DNA of 64,000 nucleotides from Novosphingobium sp. Gsoil 351 (GCF_009707465.1 NZ_CP046120.1:2199501-2263500); one strand, 5' to 3'. Positions 52,549-62,304 are shown, counted from the first letter of the stretch. Translations and numbers: made by a program. Notes: generated by a model not told the origin, from the letters alone.

Positions 52549-53166
52549 ATGTCACTCGTTGATCCCGCCTCTGACTGGATACCTCACACTGATCCGTTCG
52601 CGCTGTTCGACGCCTGGTTCGCTGAGGCGCGGGCGAGCGAGCTGAACGATCCCAACGCCATGGCCTTGGCGACCGCCACACCAGCGGGCGCGCCCTCGGT
52701 GCGGATGGTGCTGCTCAAGGGACATGGTCCTGATGGCTTCGTGTTCTACACCAATTTCGAGAGCCGCAAGGGACACGAGCTGGCGGCGAACCCGCAAGCA
52801 GCGCTGCTGTTCCACTGGAAGTCGCTGCGCCGCCAGGTGCGGGTCGAAGGACGGATCGAGGAAGTGACCGCGGCCGAGGCGGACGCCTATTTCGCCAGCC
52901 GCCACCCCGTCTCGCGATTGGGCTCGGCCGCCTCGGACCAGTCGCGCCCGTTGCCGGATCGCGAAACCTATCTGGCGCGGGTCGAGGCGTTGCGCGCGCA
53001 GTATCCTGACGGCGACGTCCCGCGCCCGCCCCACTGGTCCGGCTATCGGGTGATTCCGGCGGCGATCGAGTTCTGGGTCGACCGCGACCACAGGCTGCAC
53101 GAACGGCGCCGGTTCGTCCGCGAAAACGCGAATGCACCATGGTCCAGTACGCTGCTTTATCCTTAA
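52549..53166 (+). CDS. pdxH: Pyridoxamine 5'-phosphate oxidase
   Basis: The protein of 205 residues, starting MSLVDPASDWIPH at 52549, is the FMN-dependent enzyme that makes pyridoxal 5'-phosphate. It has the FMN-binding segment SVRMVLLKG and the middle motif RRQVRVEGRIEEV. The C-terminal signature ends RRRFVRENANAPWSSTLLYP, with the conserved Arg and Trp. The long upstream open frame is not coding. Its stop overlaps the start of the CDF transporter gene (TAATG at 53164-53168), giving coupling. It is a core gene and marks the right border of the accessory block. Confidence 0.95.
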   Translation: MSLVDPASDWIPHTDPFALFDAWFAEARASELNDPNAMALATATPAGAPSVRMVLLKGHGPDGFVFYTNFESRKGHELAANPQAALLFHWKSLRRQVRVEGRIEEVTAAEADAYFASRHPVSRLGSAASDQSRPLPDRETYLARVEALRAQYPDGDVPRPPHWSGYRVIPAAIEFWVDRDHRLHERRRFVRENANAPWSSTLLYP

Positions 53167-54110
53167 TGTCCGCCCCCGCACTCAACATCCGCGCCGCGTT
53201 CGCTTCGATCAGCGTGGCATTGCTGCTGCTGGGGATGAAGGCGTGGGCGGTGTGGGCCACGGGCTCGACCGCGATGCTCGGCAGCCTGGCCGATACCGCG
53301 CTCGACCTGATCGCCAGCCTGGCGACGCTGGCGGGTGTGTGGATCGCGGCGCAGCCCGCCGACGAGGAGCACCGTTTCGGCCACGGCAAGGCCGAGGCGC
53401 TGGCAGCCATGTTCCAGGTGGTGCTAATCTCGCTGTCTGCGTTTGGGCTAGCAGTCCGCGCAATCCAGCAGTGGATTGGTGGAGGACGCACCGAGGCGGC
53501 GCAGGAGGGCATCCTCGTCTCGGCCATCGCGATGGTCGCGACACTGGCGCTGATCGCCTATCAGCGGTTCGTGATCGCGCGCACCGGTTCGATCGCCATC
53601 AGCACCGATCACGTCCACTACCAGTCCGATCTGCTGCTCAACCTCGCGGTGATCGCAGCGCTCGCGCTCGATCAATATGCCGACATTTCCGGCGCCGATC
53701 CGTTCTTCGCGCTAGCCATCGCGGTGTGGCTGGGGTGGGGGGCGTGGAACGCTTCGCAGGCCGCGATCGAGCAGTTGATGGACCGCGAGTGGCCCGAGGC
53801 GCAGCGCGAGGCGTTTCTCGCGGTGCTCGCCCAGCATCCTGAGCTGCGCGGGGTCCACGATTTGCGCACCCGGACCAGCGGCAATCACGATTTCGTCCAG
53901 TTCCACGCCGCGGTGGACGGGCGTATGACGGTCGCCCAGGCGCATCGGGTAATGGATGAGATCGAGGCACGGCTCGAGCAATCGTTTCCCGGCGTCGAGG
54001 TGCTGATCCATCCCGATCCGGAGGGGTTGGTCGACGAGCAGGGCCACGCCGCCGAAGAATTGCTGCCTACTGCACTGGCTGCTGCGGGCGCTACAGAGGG
54101 GAAAGACTGA
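53166..54110 (+). CDS. Cation diffusion facilitator (CDF) transporter
   Basis: The 314-residue protein starts at ATG 53166. It has six membrane helices and a C-terminal cytoplasmic domain. The metal-binding sites are visible as ADTALDLIAS in helix 2, HRFGHGKAEALAA after it, and TDHVHYQSDLLLN in helix 5 (His/Asp pair). The C-terminal domain shows the usual ferredoxin-like pattern (RTSGNHDFVQFHAAVDG). FieF-like proteins export Zn, Fe or similar divalent metals by proton antiport. It overlaps pdxH and phzF-like genes, so the three are one operon. Confidence 0.93.
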   Translation: MSAPALNIRAAFASISVALLLLGMKAWAVWATGSTAMLGSLADTALDLIASLATLAGVWIAAQPADEEHRFGHGKAEALAAMFQVVLISLSAFGLAVRAIQQWIGGGRTEAAQEGILVSAIAMVATLALIAYQRFVIARTGSIAISTDHVHYQSDLLLNLAVIAALALDQYADISGADPFFALAIAVWLGWGAWNASQAAIEQLMDREWPEAQREAFLAVLAQHPELRGVHDLRTRTSGNHDFVQFHAAVDGRMTVAQAHRVMDEIEARLEQSFPGVEVLIHPDPEGLVDEQGHAAEELLPTALAAAGATEGKD

Positions 54111-54916
54111 TGCCGACCGTTCCCTACTGGCATGTCGATGCCTTCGCCGACCGCGCCTTCGCGGGCAACCAGGCCGCGGTGATGATCCTCGAGGAATGGC
54201 CCGACGATGCGGTTCTCGCCGCGATCGGCGCGGAGAACCTGTTCGCCGAAACCGCGTTCCTCGTTCGCGACCACGCCGGTCCCGCCGACTGGGAGCTGCG
54301 CTGGTTCACGCCCGCGGTCGAGATCCGCCTGTGCGGCCACGCCACGCTGGCATCGGGTCATGTGCTGCTAGGCCGCGACGGGGGCGAGCGGGTGGTGTTC
54401 CGCACGCGCCTTGCCGGGTTGCTGGAGGTGCGGCACGAGGCGGCGGGCTATGCGCTGGCGCTGCCCGCGATCGGGGTCGAGCCGGGCAATTGGCCCGAGG
54501 CGGTTGCCGCGCTCGGCGGCGCGGCGCCGCAAAAGGTCTGGCGCAATCCCGATCGCTACAACGTGTTCCTTTACGAAAGCGCCGCGCAGGTCGCCGCGCT
54601 TGCCCCCGATTTCGGGGCGCTCGCCGCGCTCGGCGACCACCAGTTCATCTGCACCGCCCCCGGCGCGGGCCATGCCAGCGGCGCCGACGTGGTCAGCCGG
54701 GTGTTCGTGCCGGGTGCGGGTGTGGACGAGGACAGCGTGACCGGGTCAGCGCACGCGGTCCTCACACCGCTGTGGGCCGACCTGCTCGGCCGGAGCGAAT
54801 TCAGCGCACACCAGGCCTCGGCGCGGGGCGGCTCACTGACCTGCCGGCTGGAGGGCGAGACCGCTTGGCTCGGCGGCCCGTGCGTGACCGTGGTCGAGGG
54901 CAGCTTTACGTTCTAG
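54110..54916 (+). CDS. PhzF family isomerase
   Basis: The 268-residue protein of the diaminopimelate-epimerase-like fold starts YWHVDAFADRAFAGNQAAV. The catalytic Glu is in NLFAETAFL (residue 45) and the second signature is the late DEDSVTGSAHAVL. It is a member of the PhzF/YddE family with an unknown substrate in most bacteria. There are no phenazine genes around, so a phenazine role is unlikely. The start is coupled to the CDF stop (TGATG at 54108-54112). Its stop shares a CTAG palindrome with the stop of the convergent serine hydrolase gene. Confidence 0.9.
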   Translation: MPTVPYWHVDAFADRAFAGNQAAVMILEEWPDDAVLAAIGAENLFAETAFLVRDHAGPADWELRWFTPAVEIRLCGHATLASGHVLLGRDGGERVVFRTRLAGLLEVRHEAAGYALALPAIGVEPGNWPEAVAALGGAAPQKVWRNPDRYNVFLYESAAQVAALAPDFGALAALGDHQFICTAPGAGHASGADVVSRVFVPGAGVDEDSVTGSAHAVLTPLWADLLGRSEFSAHQASARGGSLTCRLEGETAWLGGPCVTVVEGSFTF

Positions 54917-56045
54917 CGCGCGTAGAGCGCCACGATCCGCGCGATCCGTTCGCGCACCGGAATGAGCTTGTCCTCGTCGGTGCGGCCCAGCCGGACCACG
55001 GTCAGCTTCTGGCGCGGGGCGATCACCACGTATTGGCCGAGGTGACCCTGTGCGGCGAAGACGCTGGCGGGTGCGCCCGGGAATTCGGGCTTCCCCCGCG
55101 CTCGCCATTGGCGGCCTGGGGCCGATTGAGCCAGGTTTGCGCGCCGTAGCCGGGATTGCGCGGATTGGGGGTGGTCATGAACTCTATCCACGCGCGCGGG
55201 ACGAGTTGCACGCCCTTGACCGCACCACCATTGCGCAGAAATTCCCCGAATTTCGCCCAGTCGCGCGCGGTGGCGTGGATCAGGCTGCCGCCGATCAACG
55301 TGCCTGAGCGGTCGAATTCGGGCAGCGCGCTGGTCATTCCGGCCGGTTCGAACAGGCGGTTGCGCAAATAGTCGGCCATCGCCCGGCGGCGCAGCACGGG
55401 GTCGGTGCCGGCGGTCAACGCACGGGTGGCGATGTCGGCCAGGATCACCGTCGTGTTCGAGGAATACTCCCAGTGCCGTCCCGGCTCGGCCTCGAGCGGT
55501 TGGGCTTCGGCATAGGCGGCCATGTCGTCACGCCCGTCGAGAAACAGCATCCGCACCTCGCCCGATTCGTAGATCGGATTGCCCGCCTCGGTGTGGTGCA
55601 GCCCCGAACGCATCTGGAGCAACTGGCGCAGCGTGATCTCGCCGCGCGGATCACCAGGACGCTGCCAGGCGGGGACCGGCGCGGGCTGATCGAGCTGGAG
55701 CCGGCCGTCCGCGATCAGCATCCCGATCATCACGGCGGTGATCGTCTTGGCCATCGACCAGCTGATGAAGCGCGTGTTCTCGTGATAGCCAGGAGCGTAG
55801 CGTTCGGCGACGGTCTGGCCGCCCTGCACGACGATCACGGCCCGCGTTTCGTCCTCGGCCAGCGGTGTGAATAGATCGTCGATCCGCCGGGCCAGCGCCT
55901 CGCGCGGCACGCCGGGCTTCGCGACTACCGCCGCCAGCGCCGCCTCGCTCAACGGCGGAGGCGTCGGCGCGGTCGCGGGCGTGCAGCCGTTAAGCGCTGG
56001 CACCAACGCCAGCACAACGATAAGGAACGCGCGAACCTGGGCCAT
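54913..56045 (-). pseudogene. Serine hydrolase lipoprotein (class C beta-lactamase-like), frameshifted
   Basis: The first frame from ATG 56045 has a lipobox-type signal (LVPALNGC) and a class C beta-lactamase-like domain. The catalytic SxxK is SMAK in ISWSMAKTITAVM and the Tyr region is EYSSNTTVIL. At the G/C run at 55093-55097 the frame changes. The C-terminal end FPGAPASVFAAQGHLGQYVV ... RIARIVALYAR continues in another frame. Adding one base to the run (six instead of five) joins them as RGGKPEFPG. The protein would be about 376 residues in full length. Either a base is missing in the assembly or the gene is broken. Confidence 0.82.
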
Positions 56046-56074
56046 CGGCCCGCCCCTGTCGCAACGGGACCCGC

Positions 56075-56431
56075 ATGGCAACCGCAAACCCCGCCGCGCC
56101 CACGCCTCGTCGCGCGCACCGCCGCCGTCGCCTGTGGGCGCTGCTCGCGCTTGTCGCGCTGGCCGCGCTGCTCGCCGCGTTCTGGCGTCCGCTGACTGGC
56201 TATGCCCGCGTCGGCGCAGCCTATGGCGCGCATGTCGGCTGTTCGTGCCGCTATGCCGGGGGGCGTACGCTGAAGGACTGCGCCAAGGACTTCGAGCCCG
56301 GCATGGAGCTCGTCTCGCTCAGCGAGGACCGCAAGGCGCGCTCGGTCACCGCGCGCTTTCCGCTGCTCGGCGGCGCGACCGCGACCTACCACGAAGGCTG
56401 GGGCTGCGTGCTCGAACCGTGGCGCGGTTGA
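56075..56431 (+). CDS. Small single-pass membrane protein
   Basis: The 118-residue protein has a basic N-terminus (RRAHRRRRLWALL), one membrane helix at about residues 20-42, and a periplasmic part with four cysteines in HVGCSCRYAGGRTLKDCAKD and EGWGCVLE. They may form two disulfide bonds. I recall similar proteins beside serine hydrolase genes in sphingomonads. The gene is only 29 bp from the divergent serine hydrolase start, so the promoters overlap. The function is unknown. Confidence 0.75.
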   Translation: MATANPAAPTPRRAHRRRRLWALLALVALAALLAAFWRPLTGYARVGAAYGAHVGCSCRYAGGRTLKDCAKDFEPGMELVSLSEDRKARSVTARFPLLGGATATYHEGWGCVLEPWRG

Positions 56432-56563
56432 GCGCATTGTAGTCGAGGCGAGCCCCGCCGGATAGAAAAGCACGTGCGCTGTGATACAGCGCACTGGCCA
56501 GACGCGGCCCAGCCGCTTTGCTGGAGCCAGCGTGGCCGGTCCGCGCCTTGGATTGGGGACGCC

Positions 56564-57817
56564 ATGGCATCACTCGCCCGCCTGCTGTTCCAGCGCTTCG
56601 CGGACTCCCGCGACGAGCAGCGCTATCGGCTCGAGCTGCGCCAGCGGCAAACCAAGTTCATCCGCGCGTTGATGTTCATCGGCGCGGCGATGCTGTCTGT
56701 CTACGTCATCCTCGCGCCGCTCTACTTGTCGCTGGCGGCAACCTTCGCGGTGCTGCTCTCGACCGTGGCGATGGCTCCGCTGCTAGCGTTTTACGCGTGG
56801 TACGTCGGCCGCCCCGGCTATGCCGCCAATCGCTGGGTCGAGATCGGCTTCTTCGCGCTGATGGAGCCGCTCCATCTCTATTACATCTACACCCTGCACA
56901 GCACCGGGGTGACCGGATGGCCGTTCTACGGCGTGCTATGCTACAACCAGATGCTGTTGCTGAGCTTCGCCAGCCTGGCCTTCGCCGCGTCGGTTCGCCA
57001 GTTCCTGATCTGGACCACGATCACGGTGGCCATGGTCCTCGCGCTGCTGGTTTCGATCGGCTACCCCTCGAACGTCGTCGCATACACGACCGCGTTTTAC
57101 GCCCCGTTCGCCTGCCTGGTCGGCTACATCAACTGGGCCAGCGACGACAAGGCGCGGGCGCTGTTCGAGGCCGGCACGCGGCTAGATGCCGAAAAGCGCA
57201 AGTCCGACGCGTTGCTCTACAACGTGCTGCCGCAAAGCATCGCCCAGCGTCTGCAATCGGGCGAGGCGGTGGCCGACGCGTTCCCGGAAGTAACGATCGT
57301 GTTCGTCGACATCGTCGGCTTCACCCGGATGAGCCAGGCGATGGACGCGGGCCAGGTGGTGACCCTGCTCAACGCCTATTTTCACAAGGCCGACGCGGGC
57401 TGCGACCTGTTCGGGATCGAGAAGGTCAAGACCATCGGCGATGCCTATATGGCGGTCGCGGGCGCGATCGTGCCCACGCCCAAGCCGGCCAAGGCGGTGG
57501 TCGATTTCGCGTGCTATCTGATCGGCGCGACGCGGGACATAAGCCGCGAGTTCGGGCTCGATTTCAAGCTCCACATCGGGATCAACACCGGACCGGTGGT
57601 CGGCGGGGTGATCGCGGGCAAGAAGATGCTCTACGATTACTGGGGTGACGCGATCAACGTCGCGAGCCGCCTCGAAGGTGCGGCCCCGCCCAACGGGATC
57701 ACGGTCAGCCAGGCGACATACGACGCTACGAAGGACTCCTGTCGCTACCACCCGCCGCGCCCGGTAACGCTCAAGGGAATCGGCGAGGTTCCGGTCTACG
57801 ACGTGGATCTGGGCTGA
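56564..57817 (+). CDS. Membrane-bound class III adenylate/guanylate cyclase
   Basis: The 417-residue protein has about six membrane helices (residues 25-210) and a C-terminal class III cyclase domain. The catalytic metal Asp are in VTIVFVDIVGFTRMS and KVKTIGDAYMAVAG. The substrate/transition-state residues are in DYWGDAINVASRLE, and NTGPVVGGVIAGKK is present. It makes cyclic AMP or GMP. The lysine in EKVKTIGDAYM fits an adenylate cyclase. The start at ATG 56564 (MASLARLLFQRFADSRDEQR) matches the cytoplasmic lead of this group. The membrane part has no known sensor domain. Confidence 0.93.
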   Translation: MASLARLLFQRFADSRDEQRYRLELRQRQTKFIRALMFIGAAMLSVYVILAPLYLSLAATFAVLLSTVAMAPLLAFYAWYVGRPGYAANRWVEIGFFALMEPLHLYYIYTLHSTGVTGWPFYGVLCYNQMLLLSFASLAFAASVRQFLIWTTITVAMVLALLVSIGYPSNVVAYTTAFYAPFACLVGYINWASDDKARALFEAGTRLDAEKRKSDALLYNVLPQSIAQRLQSGEAVADAFPEVTIVFVDIVGFTRMSQAMDAGQVVTLLNAYFHKADAGCDLFGIEKVKTIGDAYMAVAGAIVPTPKPAKAVVDFACYLIGATRDISREFGLDFKLHIGINTGPVVGGVIAGKKMLYDYWGDAINVASRLEGAAPPNGITVSQATYDATKDSCRYHPPRPVTLKGIGEVPVYDVDLG

Positions 57818-57819
57818 TT

Positions 57820-57953
57820 GATCCTCTCCCGGGACGGGGAGGTGGCAGCCCGCAGGGCGGACGGAGCGGCGGGCAGTCCCAGCTAACGCGGCAAAAGGGC
57901 GCTAGCCACTCGACCACCCTTCGGGCGCTCCCGCTCCTGTGCCGGGAAGGATC
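57820..57953. repeat. Inverted pair of a GC-rich intergenic repeat element
   Basis: Two diverged copies face each other. The left arm begins GATCCTCTCCCGGGACGGGG and contains GGTGGCAGCCCGCAGGGC. The right arm, read on the minus strand, begins GATCCTTCCCGGCACAGG and contains GGGAGCGCCCGAAGGGT. Elements of this type are common between genes in sphingomonads and caulobacters. The pair can form a long cruciform or RNA hairpin and lies between the cyclase and ftsK. Confidence 0.65.
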
Positions 57954-58029
57954 GGACCATTGGATTCGCATGGATTCTTGACGAGGAGTCACGCCTGCGC
58001 GCATGATGCGGCCTGACAAGGGGATGGTC

Positions 58030-60381
58030 ATGGCTTCACGTGCGATCATCGCGACAGGGCGCGGCACGCCTTCCAACTGGCGCGCGGCGCTGCGCCGTTC
58101 GGCACTGCGCGCGGGCGAACTCGGCGGCGCCTGCGCGCTGTTCGGGCTGATGTTGTTCCTCGGGCTGGCGTTGGCCAGCTACCACCAGACCGATCCCTCG
58201 ATCAGCACCGCTGCCGGCGGCGAGGTTGCCAACTGGATGGGCGCGCCCGGCGCCTGGGCGGCCGAGCGGATGCTGTTCGCGTTCGGGCTGCCTTCGCTGC
58301 TGGTGCTGCCGCTGATCTATCTCGAGGCGCGCCAGCTGTGGGCGTTGTCAGACGCCGCGGATGGCGACGAGGCGCTGCCCAGCCCGCGCTGGTGGCGTCT
58401 GTTCGGGATGCTGCTGCTGGCGATGGCGCTGCTCGGCACGGTGCTGGCGCTGGTCTTCGATACGCCGGGCGGCTCGCTTCCGGCCTCGCTCGGCGGGGTC
58501 GCGGGCTTGCTCGGGGCGAAGGCGATCGCCGCATTTGCCGCGCTGCTTCCCCCGGCGGCGCGGGGCTGGACCACGTTCGGCCTGGCGCTGGCGACGCTGG
58601 CCGGTGGCGCGCTGCTGGCGGGCCGCGTGCTGCAACTCGAATGGCGCGCGCTGCTGCGGATGCCCGCGTTCTTCCGCCGCCCGCACCGCGATCCCGGCGG
58701 CGCCCCCGCACTTTCGCCGCGCCGCGAGCGCAAGGCAGCGCGGCGCGCGGCGGCCGAGGACGCGCCCGCGCTGCCCGAACGCAAGCCGCCCGAGATCGCC
58801 GATACCCGCGCCCCGCCCAAGCAGGCCCAGCTTACCGCCAAAAGCCGCCAGACCGACCTGTTCGCGGCGTTCGAGCTGCCCAGCCTCGACCTCCTCGCCG
58901 ACCCCCCGCCGCAGCCACCCAACAAGCTCGACAAGCTGGCGCTGGAGCGCAACGCCCGCTTGCTCGAAACCGTGCTCGACGATTTCAACGTCAAGGGCGA
59001 GATCGCCGCGGTCCGCACCGGCCCGGTGGTGACGATGTACGAACTCGAACCCGCGCCCGGCGTGAAGGCCAGCCGGGTGATCGGGCTGGCCGAGGACATC
59101 GCCCGCAACATGAGCGCGATCAGCGCGCGCGTCTCGTCGATCCCCGGGCGTACGGTGATGGGGATCGAGCTGCCCAACGCCGACCGCCAGATGGTCGCGT
59201 TCAAGGAGCTCGCCGCCTGCGACGCGTTCGTCACCTCGAAGGCGCTTCTCCCGATCATCCTCGGCAAGGATATCTCGGGAGAGCCGATCGTCGCCGATCT
59301 TGCGGCGATGCCCCACCTGCTCGTCGCCGGGACCACCGGTTCGGGCAAGTCGGTCGGGCTCAACACGATCCTGCTGTCGCTGCTCTATCGCCTCACGCCC
59401 GACGAGCTGCGACTGATCCTGATCGATCCCAAGGTGCTCGAGCTCAAGAGCTACGACGACATCCCGCACCTGCTCAGCCCGGTGGTGACCGAACCGGCCA
59501 AGTCGGTCCGCGCGCTCAAATGGGCGGTCGAGGAGATGGAGCGGCGCTATCGCCAGATGAGCAGCATCGGCGTGCGCAATCTTTCCGGCTTCAACGACAA
59601 GGTCAGGACCGCCGCTGCCAAGGGCAAGCCGCTGGGCCGCCGCATCCAGATCGGGTTCGATCCCGATAGCGGCGAGGAACTGTTCGAGGAACAGCAGCTC
59701 GATTACCAGCCGCTGCCCCAGATCGTGGTGATCGTCGACGAACTCGCCGACCTGATGGTCACGATCGGCAAGGAGATCGAGGTGCTGATTCAGCGGCTCA
59801 GCCAGAAGAGCCGTGCCGCGGGCATCCACCTGATCATGGCCACCCAGCGTCCGTCGGTCGACGTCATCACCGGGGTGATCAAAGCCAACCTCCCGACCCG
59901 GATCAGCTTTGCCGTGACCAGCCGGATCGACAGCCGCACGATCCTGGGCGAGCAGGGTGCCGAGCAGCTGCTGGGCAAGGGCGACATGCTCTACAAGCCC
60001 AACACGGCCCCGGTGATGCGCGTCCATGGTCCGTTCGTGAGCGATGAGGAAGTCGAAAGCGTCGCCGATCACTGGCGCGGCCAGGGTTCGCCGGCCTACG
60101 TCGATTCGGTCACCGAAGAGCCCGAGGACGGTGGGTTTGGCTTCGACGATCTCGACGCCACCGCCAGCGACGCCCCCGAGGAACGCAAGTATCGCCAGGT
60201 CTGCCAGATCGTGTTCGAAAGCCAGAAAGCCAGCGCGAGCTGGATCCAGCGCCAGATGGGCGTGGGCTACAACACCGCGGCGAAATGGATCGAGCGCATG
60301 GAGGCGGACGGCTTCGTCGGCCCGTCGAACCACGTCGGGCGGCGCGAGATCTACCGGGACAAGGATGGCTCGCCGCTGTGA
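58030..60381 (+). CDS. ftsK: DNA translocase FtsK
   Basis: The 783-residue protein (from ATG 58030) begins with four membrane helices (residues 25-205) and a long Ala/Pro-rich linker. The FtsK motor follows, with Walker A VAGTTGSGKSVGLNTIL and Walker B VVIVDELADLMV. The C-terminal gamma winged helix is at about 720-783 (QMGVGYNTAAKWIERMEADG). It pumps chromosome ends during division and activates XerCD at dif. The upstream ATG at 58003 is possible, but an AAGGGG site fits ATG 58030 better. It is a core gene. Confidence 0.95.
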   Translation: MASRAIIATGRGTPSNWRAALRRSALRAGELGGACALFGLMLFLGLALASYHQTDPSISTAAGGEVANWMGAPGAWAAERMLFAFGLPSLLVLPLIYLEARQLWALSDAADGDEALPSPRWWRLFGMLLLAMALLGTVLALVFDTPGGSLPASLGGVAGLLGAKAIAAFAALLPPAARGWTTFGLALATLAGGALLAGRVLQLEWRALLRMPAFFRRPHRDPGGAPALSPRRERKAARRAAAEDAPALPERKPPEIADTRAPPKQAQLTAKSRQTDLFAAFELPSLDLLADPPPQPPNKLDKLALERNARLLETVLDDFNVKGEIAAVRTGPVVTMYELEPAPGVKASRVIGLAEDIARNMSAISARVSSIPGRTVMGIELPNADRQMVAFKELAACDAFVTSKALLPIILGKDISGEPIVADLAAMPHLLVAGTTGSGKSVGLNTILLSLLYRLTPDELRLILIDPKVLELKSYDDIPHLLSPVVTEPAKSVRALKWAVEEMERRYRQMSSIGVRNLSGFNDKVRTAAAKGKPLGRRIQIGFDPDSGEELFEEQQLDYQPLPQIVVIVDELADLMVTIGKEIEVLIQRLSQKSRAAGIHLIMATQRPSVDVITGVIKANLPTRISFAVTSRIDSRTILGEQGAEQLLGKGDMLYKPNTAPVMRVHGPFVSDEEVESVADHWRGQGSPAYVDSVTEEPEDGGFGFDDLDATASDAPEERKYRQVCQIVFESQKASASWIQRQMGVGYNTAAKWIERMEADGFVGPSNHVGRREIYRDKDGSPL

Positions 60382-60519
60382 GGGTGGCGCGCGGATTTTG
60401 AAGAAGACACCAGATGACCAACCCGCGGTACATCCGCCGGACGCTGGAGGCGGCGCTGCGGGGGGGACGCCTTCATCCGAGGTAGGAATCGGGTCCCCGA
60501 CGGGCTAACCCTTTCCACA

Positions 60520-62277
60520 ATGCCCGACGCCCCCACCGCCACCTCGCTTCTGCGCGACGGGTTCCTCCTGCTCGGCTCGGCGTTGGCGTTCGTGCTGCTG
60601 TTCCGGCGGCTCGGCCTCGGCGCCACACTGGGCTACCTCGTCGCGGGCGCCGTCATGGGTCCACATGTGCTCGGGCTGGTCGGCGACGCCGAGGGCAAGA
60701 TCGGGATCGCCGAGCTGGGGATCACCCTGCTGCTGTTCGTGGTCGGGCTCGAGCTGGCGCCCGCGCGGCTGTGGCGCTTGCGGCATTCGATCTTCCTGTT
60801 CGGCACCAGCCAGGTCTTGCTGAGCGGGCTGGCGCTGGCCCTGGTGATCGGGCTGGCGACGCGGTTCAGCTGGGCCGCCGCGCTCGCGCTGGGGCTGCCG
60901 CTGGCGCTGTCGTCGACCGCGCAGGTGCTGCCACTGCTCCAATCCGCCGGGCGCCTGCGCACCCCGTTTGGCGAGCGCGCTTTCGCGATCCTCCTGTTCC
61001 AGGACCTCTCGATCATCCCGCTGATCACGGTGATCGCGGCGATGAGCCGCAATCCCGCCGACGCCGGCGGGCCGCCCGGGTGGTTGCTTGGGCTCTACAC
61101 CGTCGCCGCTATCGTCGGGCTGGTCGCGGCCGGCCGCTTCGTGATCCGTCCGCTGTTCGGGCTGATCGGCAATCTCGGCGAGCGCGAGATGTTCGTCGTC
61201 GCGGCGCTGTTCACCGTCGTCGCCAGCGCCGCGTTGATGGAGGCGCTGGGGCTGTCGACCGCGCTCGGCGCGTTCGTCGCCGGGGTGATGCTCGCCGATT
61301 CGCCCTATCGCCACGAGCTCGAGGCTGATGTCGAGCCGTTCCGATCGATCCTGCTCGGGCTGTTCTTCCTCGCGGTGGGGATGATGCTCGATCTCCCCGC
61401 GATTGCGCGCAGCCCGCTGTTCGTCGTGACGATGGCGCTCGCGCTGATCGCGATCAAGGCCGGGATCGTCTTTTCCATCGCGCTGGCCTTCCGGATGACG
61501 TGGCGCGGCGCGCTGGCGCTGGGGCTGCTGCTCAGCCAGGGCGGCGAGTTCGGCTTCGTCCTGTTCGCACAGGCGCAGAGCGCGCTCCTGATCAGCGGCG
61601 AGGCGGCGAGCCAGTTCGGCGCGATCGTCACCCTGTCGATGGCCAGCACTCCGTTCCTGATGATGGCGACGGCCAAGCTGCGCGAGGCGCCGACGATCCG
61701 CGAGACGCGAGAGGAGCCCAAGCACGATGGCGCCAACGCGTTGATCGTCGGCTACGGACGATTCGGGCAGACGGTGGCGCAGATCCTGATCGCCGCGGAC
61801 ATTCCGGTGACCCTGATCGACAGCGACGTCGAAATGATCGACGTCGCCGGCCATTTCGGCGCCAAGGTCTATTTCGGCGACGGCACCCGGCTCGACCTGC
61901 TGCGCCAGGCGGGCGCGGCCGAGGCCGAACTGATCTGCTTCTGCATCGATGGCGAGCAACTGACCCCCGACATCGTCGAGGCGGTCCACACCGCGTTCCC
62001 CAATGCCGCGCTCTTTGCGCGCGCCTACGATCGCCGCTCGGTGATCCTGCTCAAGCCGACCCCGGTCAAATTCGTGGTCCGAGAGGTCTACGAAAGCGCG
62101 GTGCGGATGGGCCGCCTGGCGCTCGAGGAACTCGGCGCGAGCGAGGAAGCGATCGATCGCGCGGAAACGATGTACCGGGCCCGCGACAAGGAGCGGCTCA
62201 AGCTCCAGATCGAAAGCGGGGACGTGAGCGCCGCACGCGACCGGATCATCGTCCAGCCCCAGCGCGAGGGGCGGTAG
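60520..62277 (+). CDS. CPA2 family monovalent cation/proton antiporter (KefB/KefC-like)
   Basis: The 585-residue protein has 12-13 membrane helices. A Rossmann RCK domain (TrkA-N) starts at about residue 405 with ALIVGYGRFGQTVAQIL and TLIDSDVEMIDVAG. The transport segment has LLFVVGLELAP and the helix FQDLSIIPLITVIAAM with the conserved Gln-Asp. It exports K+ or Na+ in exchange for H+, and the RCK domain binds nucleotides. A glutathione adduct gate is typical of Kef systems, but the KefF partner is not here. The start at 60520 is 138 bp after ftsK. Confidence 0.92.
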   Translation: MPDAPTATSLLRDGFLLLGSALAFVLLFRRLGLGATLGYLVAGAVMGPHVLGLVGDAEGKIGIAELGITLLLFVVGLELAPARLWRLRHSIFLFGTSQVLLSGLALALVIGLATRFSWAAALALGLPLALSSTAQVLPLLQSAGRLRTPFGERAFAILLFQDLSIIPLITVIAAMSRNPADAGGPPGWLLGLYTVAAIVGLVAAGRFVIRPLFGLIGNLGEREMFVVAALFTVVASAALMEALGLSTALGAFVAGVMLADSPYRHELEADVEPFRSILLGLFFLAVGMMLDLPAIARSPLFVVTMALALIAIKAGIVFSIALAFRMTWRGALALGLLLSQGGEFGFVLFAQAQSALLISGEAASQFGAIVTLSMASTPFLMMATAKLREAPTIRETREEPKHDGANALIVGYGRFGQTVAQILIAADIPVTLIDSDVEMIDVAGHFGAKVYFGDGTRLDLLRQAGAAEAELICFCIDGEQLTPDIVEAVHTAFPNAALFARAYDRRSVILLKPTPVKFVVREVYESAVRMGRLALEELGASEEAIDRAETMYRARDKERLKLQIESGDVSAARDRIIVQPQREGR

Positions 62278-62304
62278 GGGCAAACTCGGAATTGGATTGA
62301 GGGC

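Noticed and set aside
58348..60333. Antisense open frames inside ftsK and the antiporter gene
   Set aside because: Shadow frames from high GC third positions; sense genes have complete family motifs.
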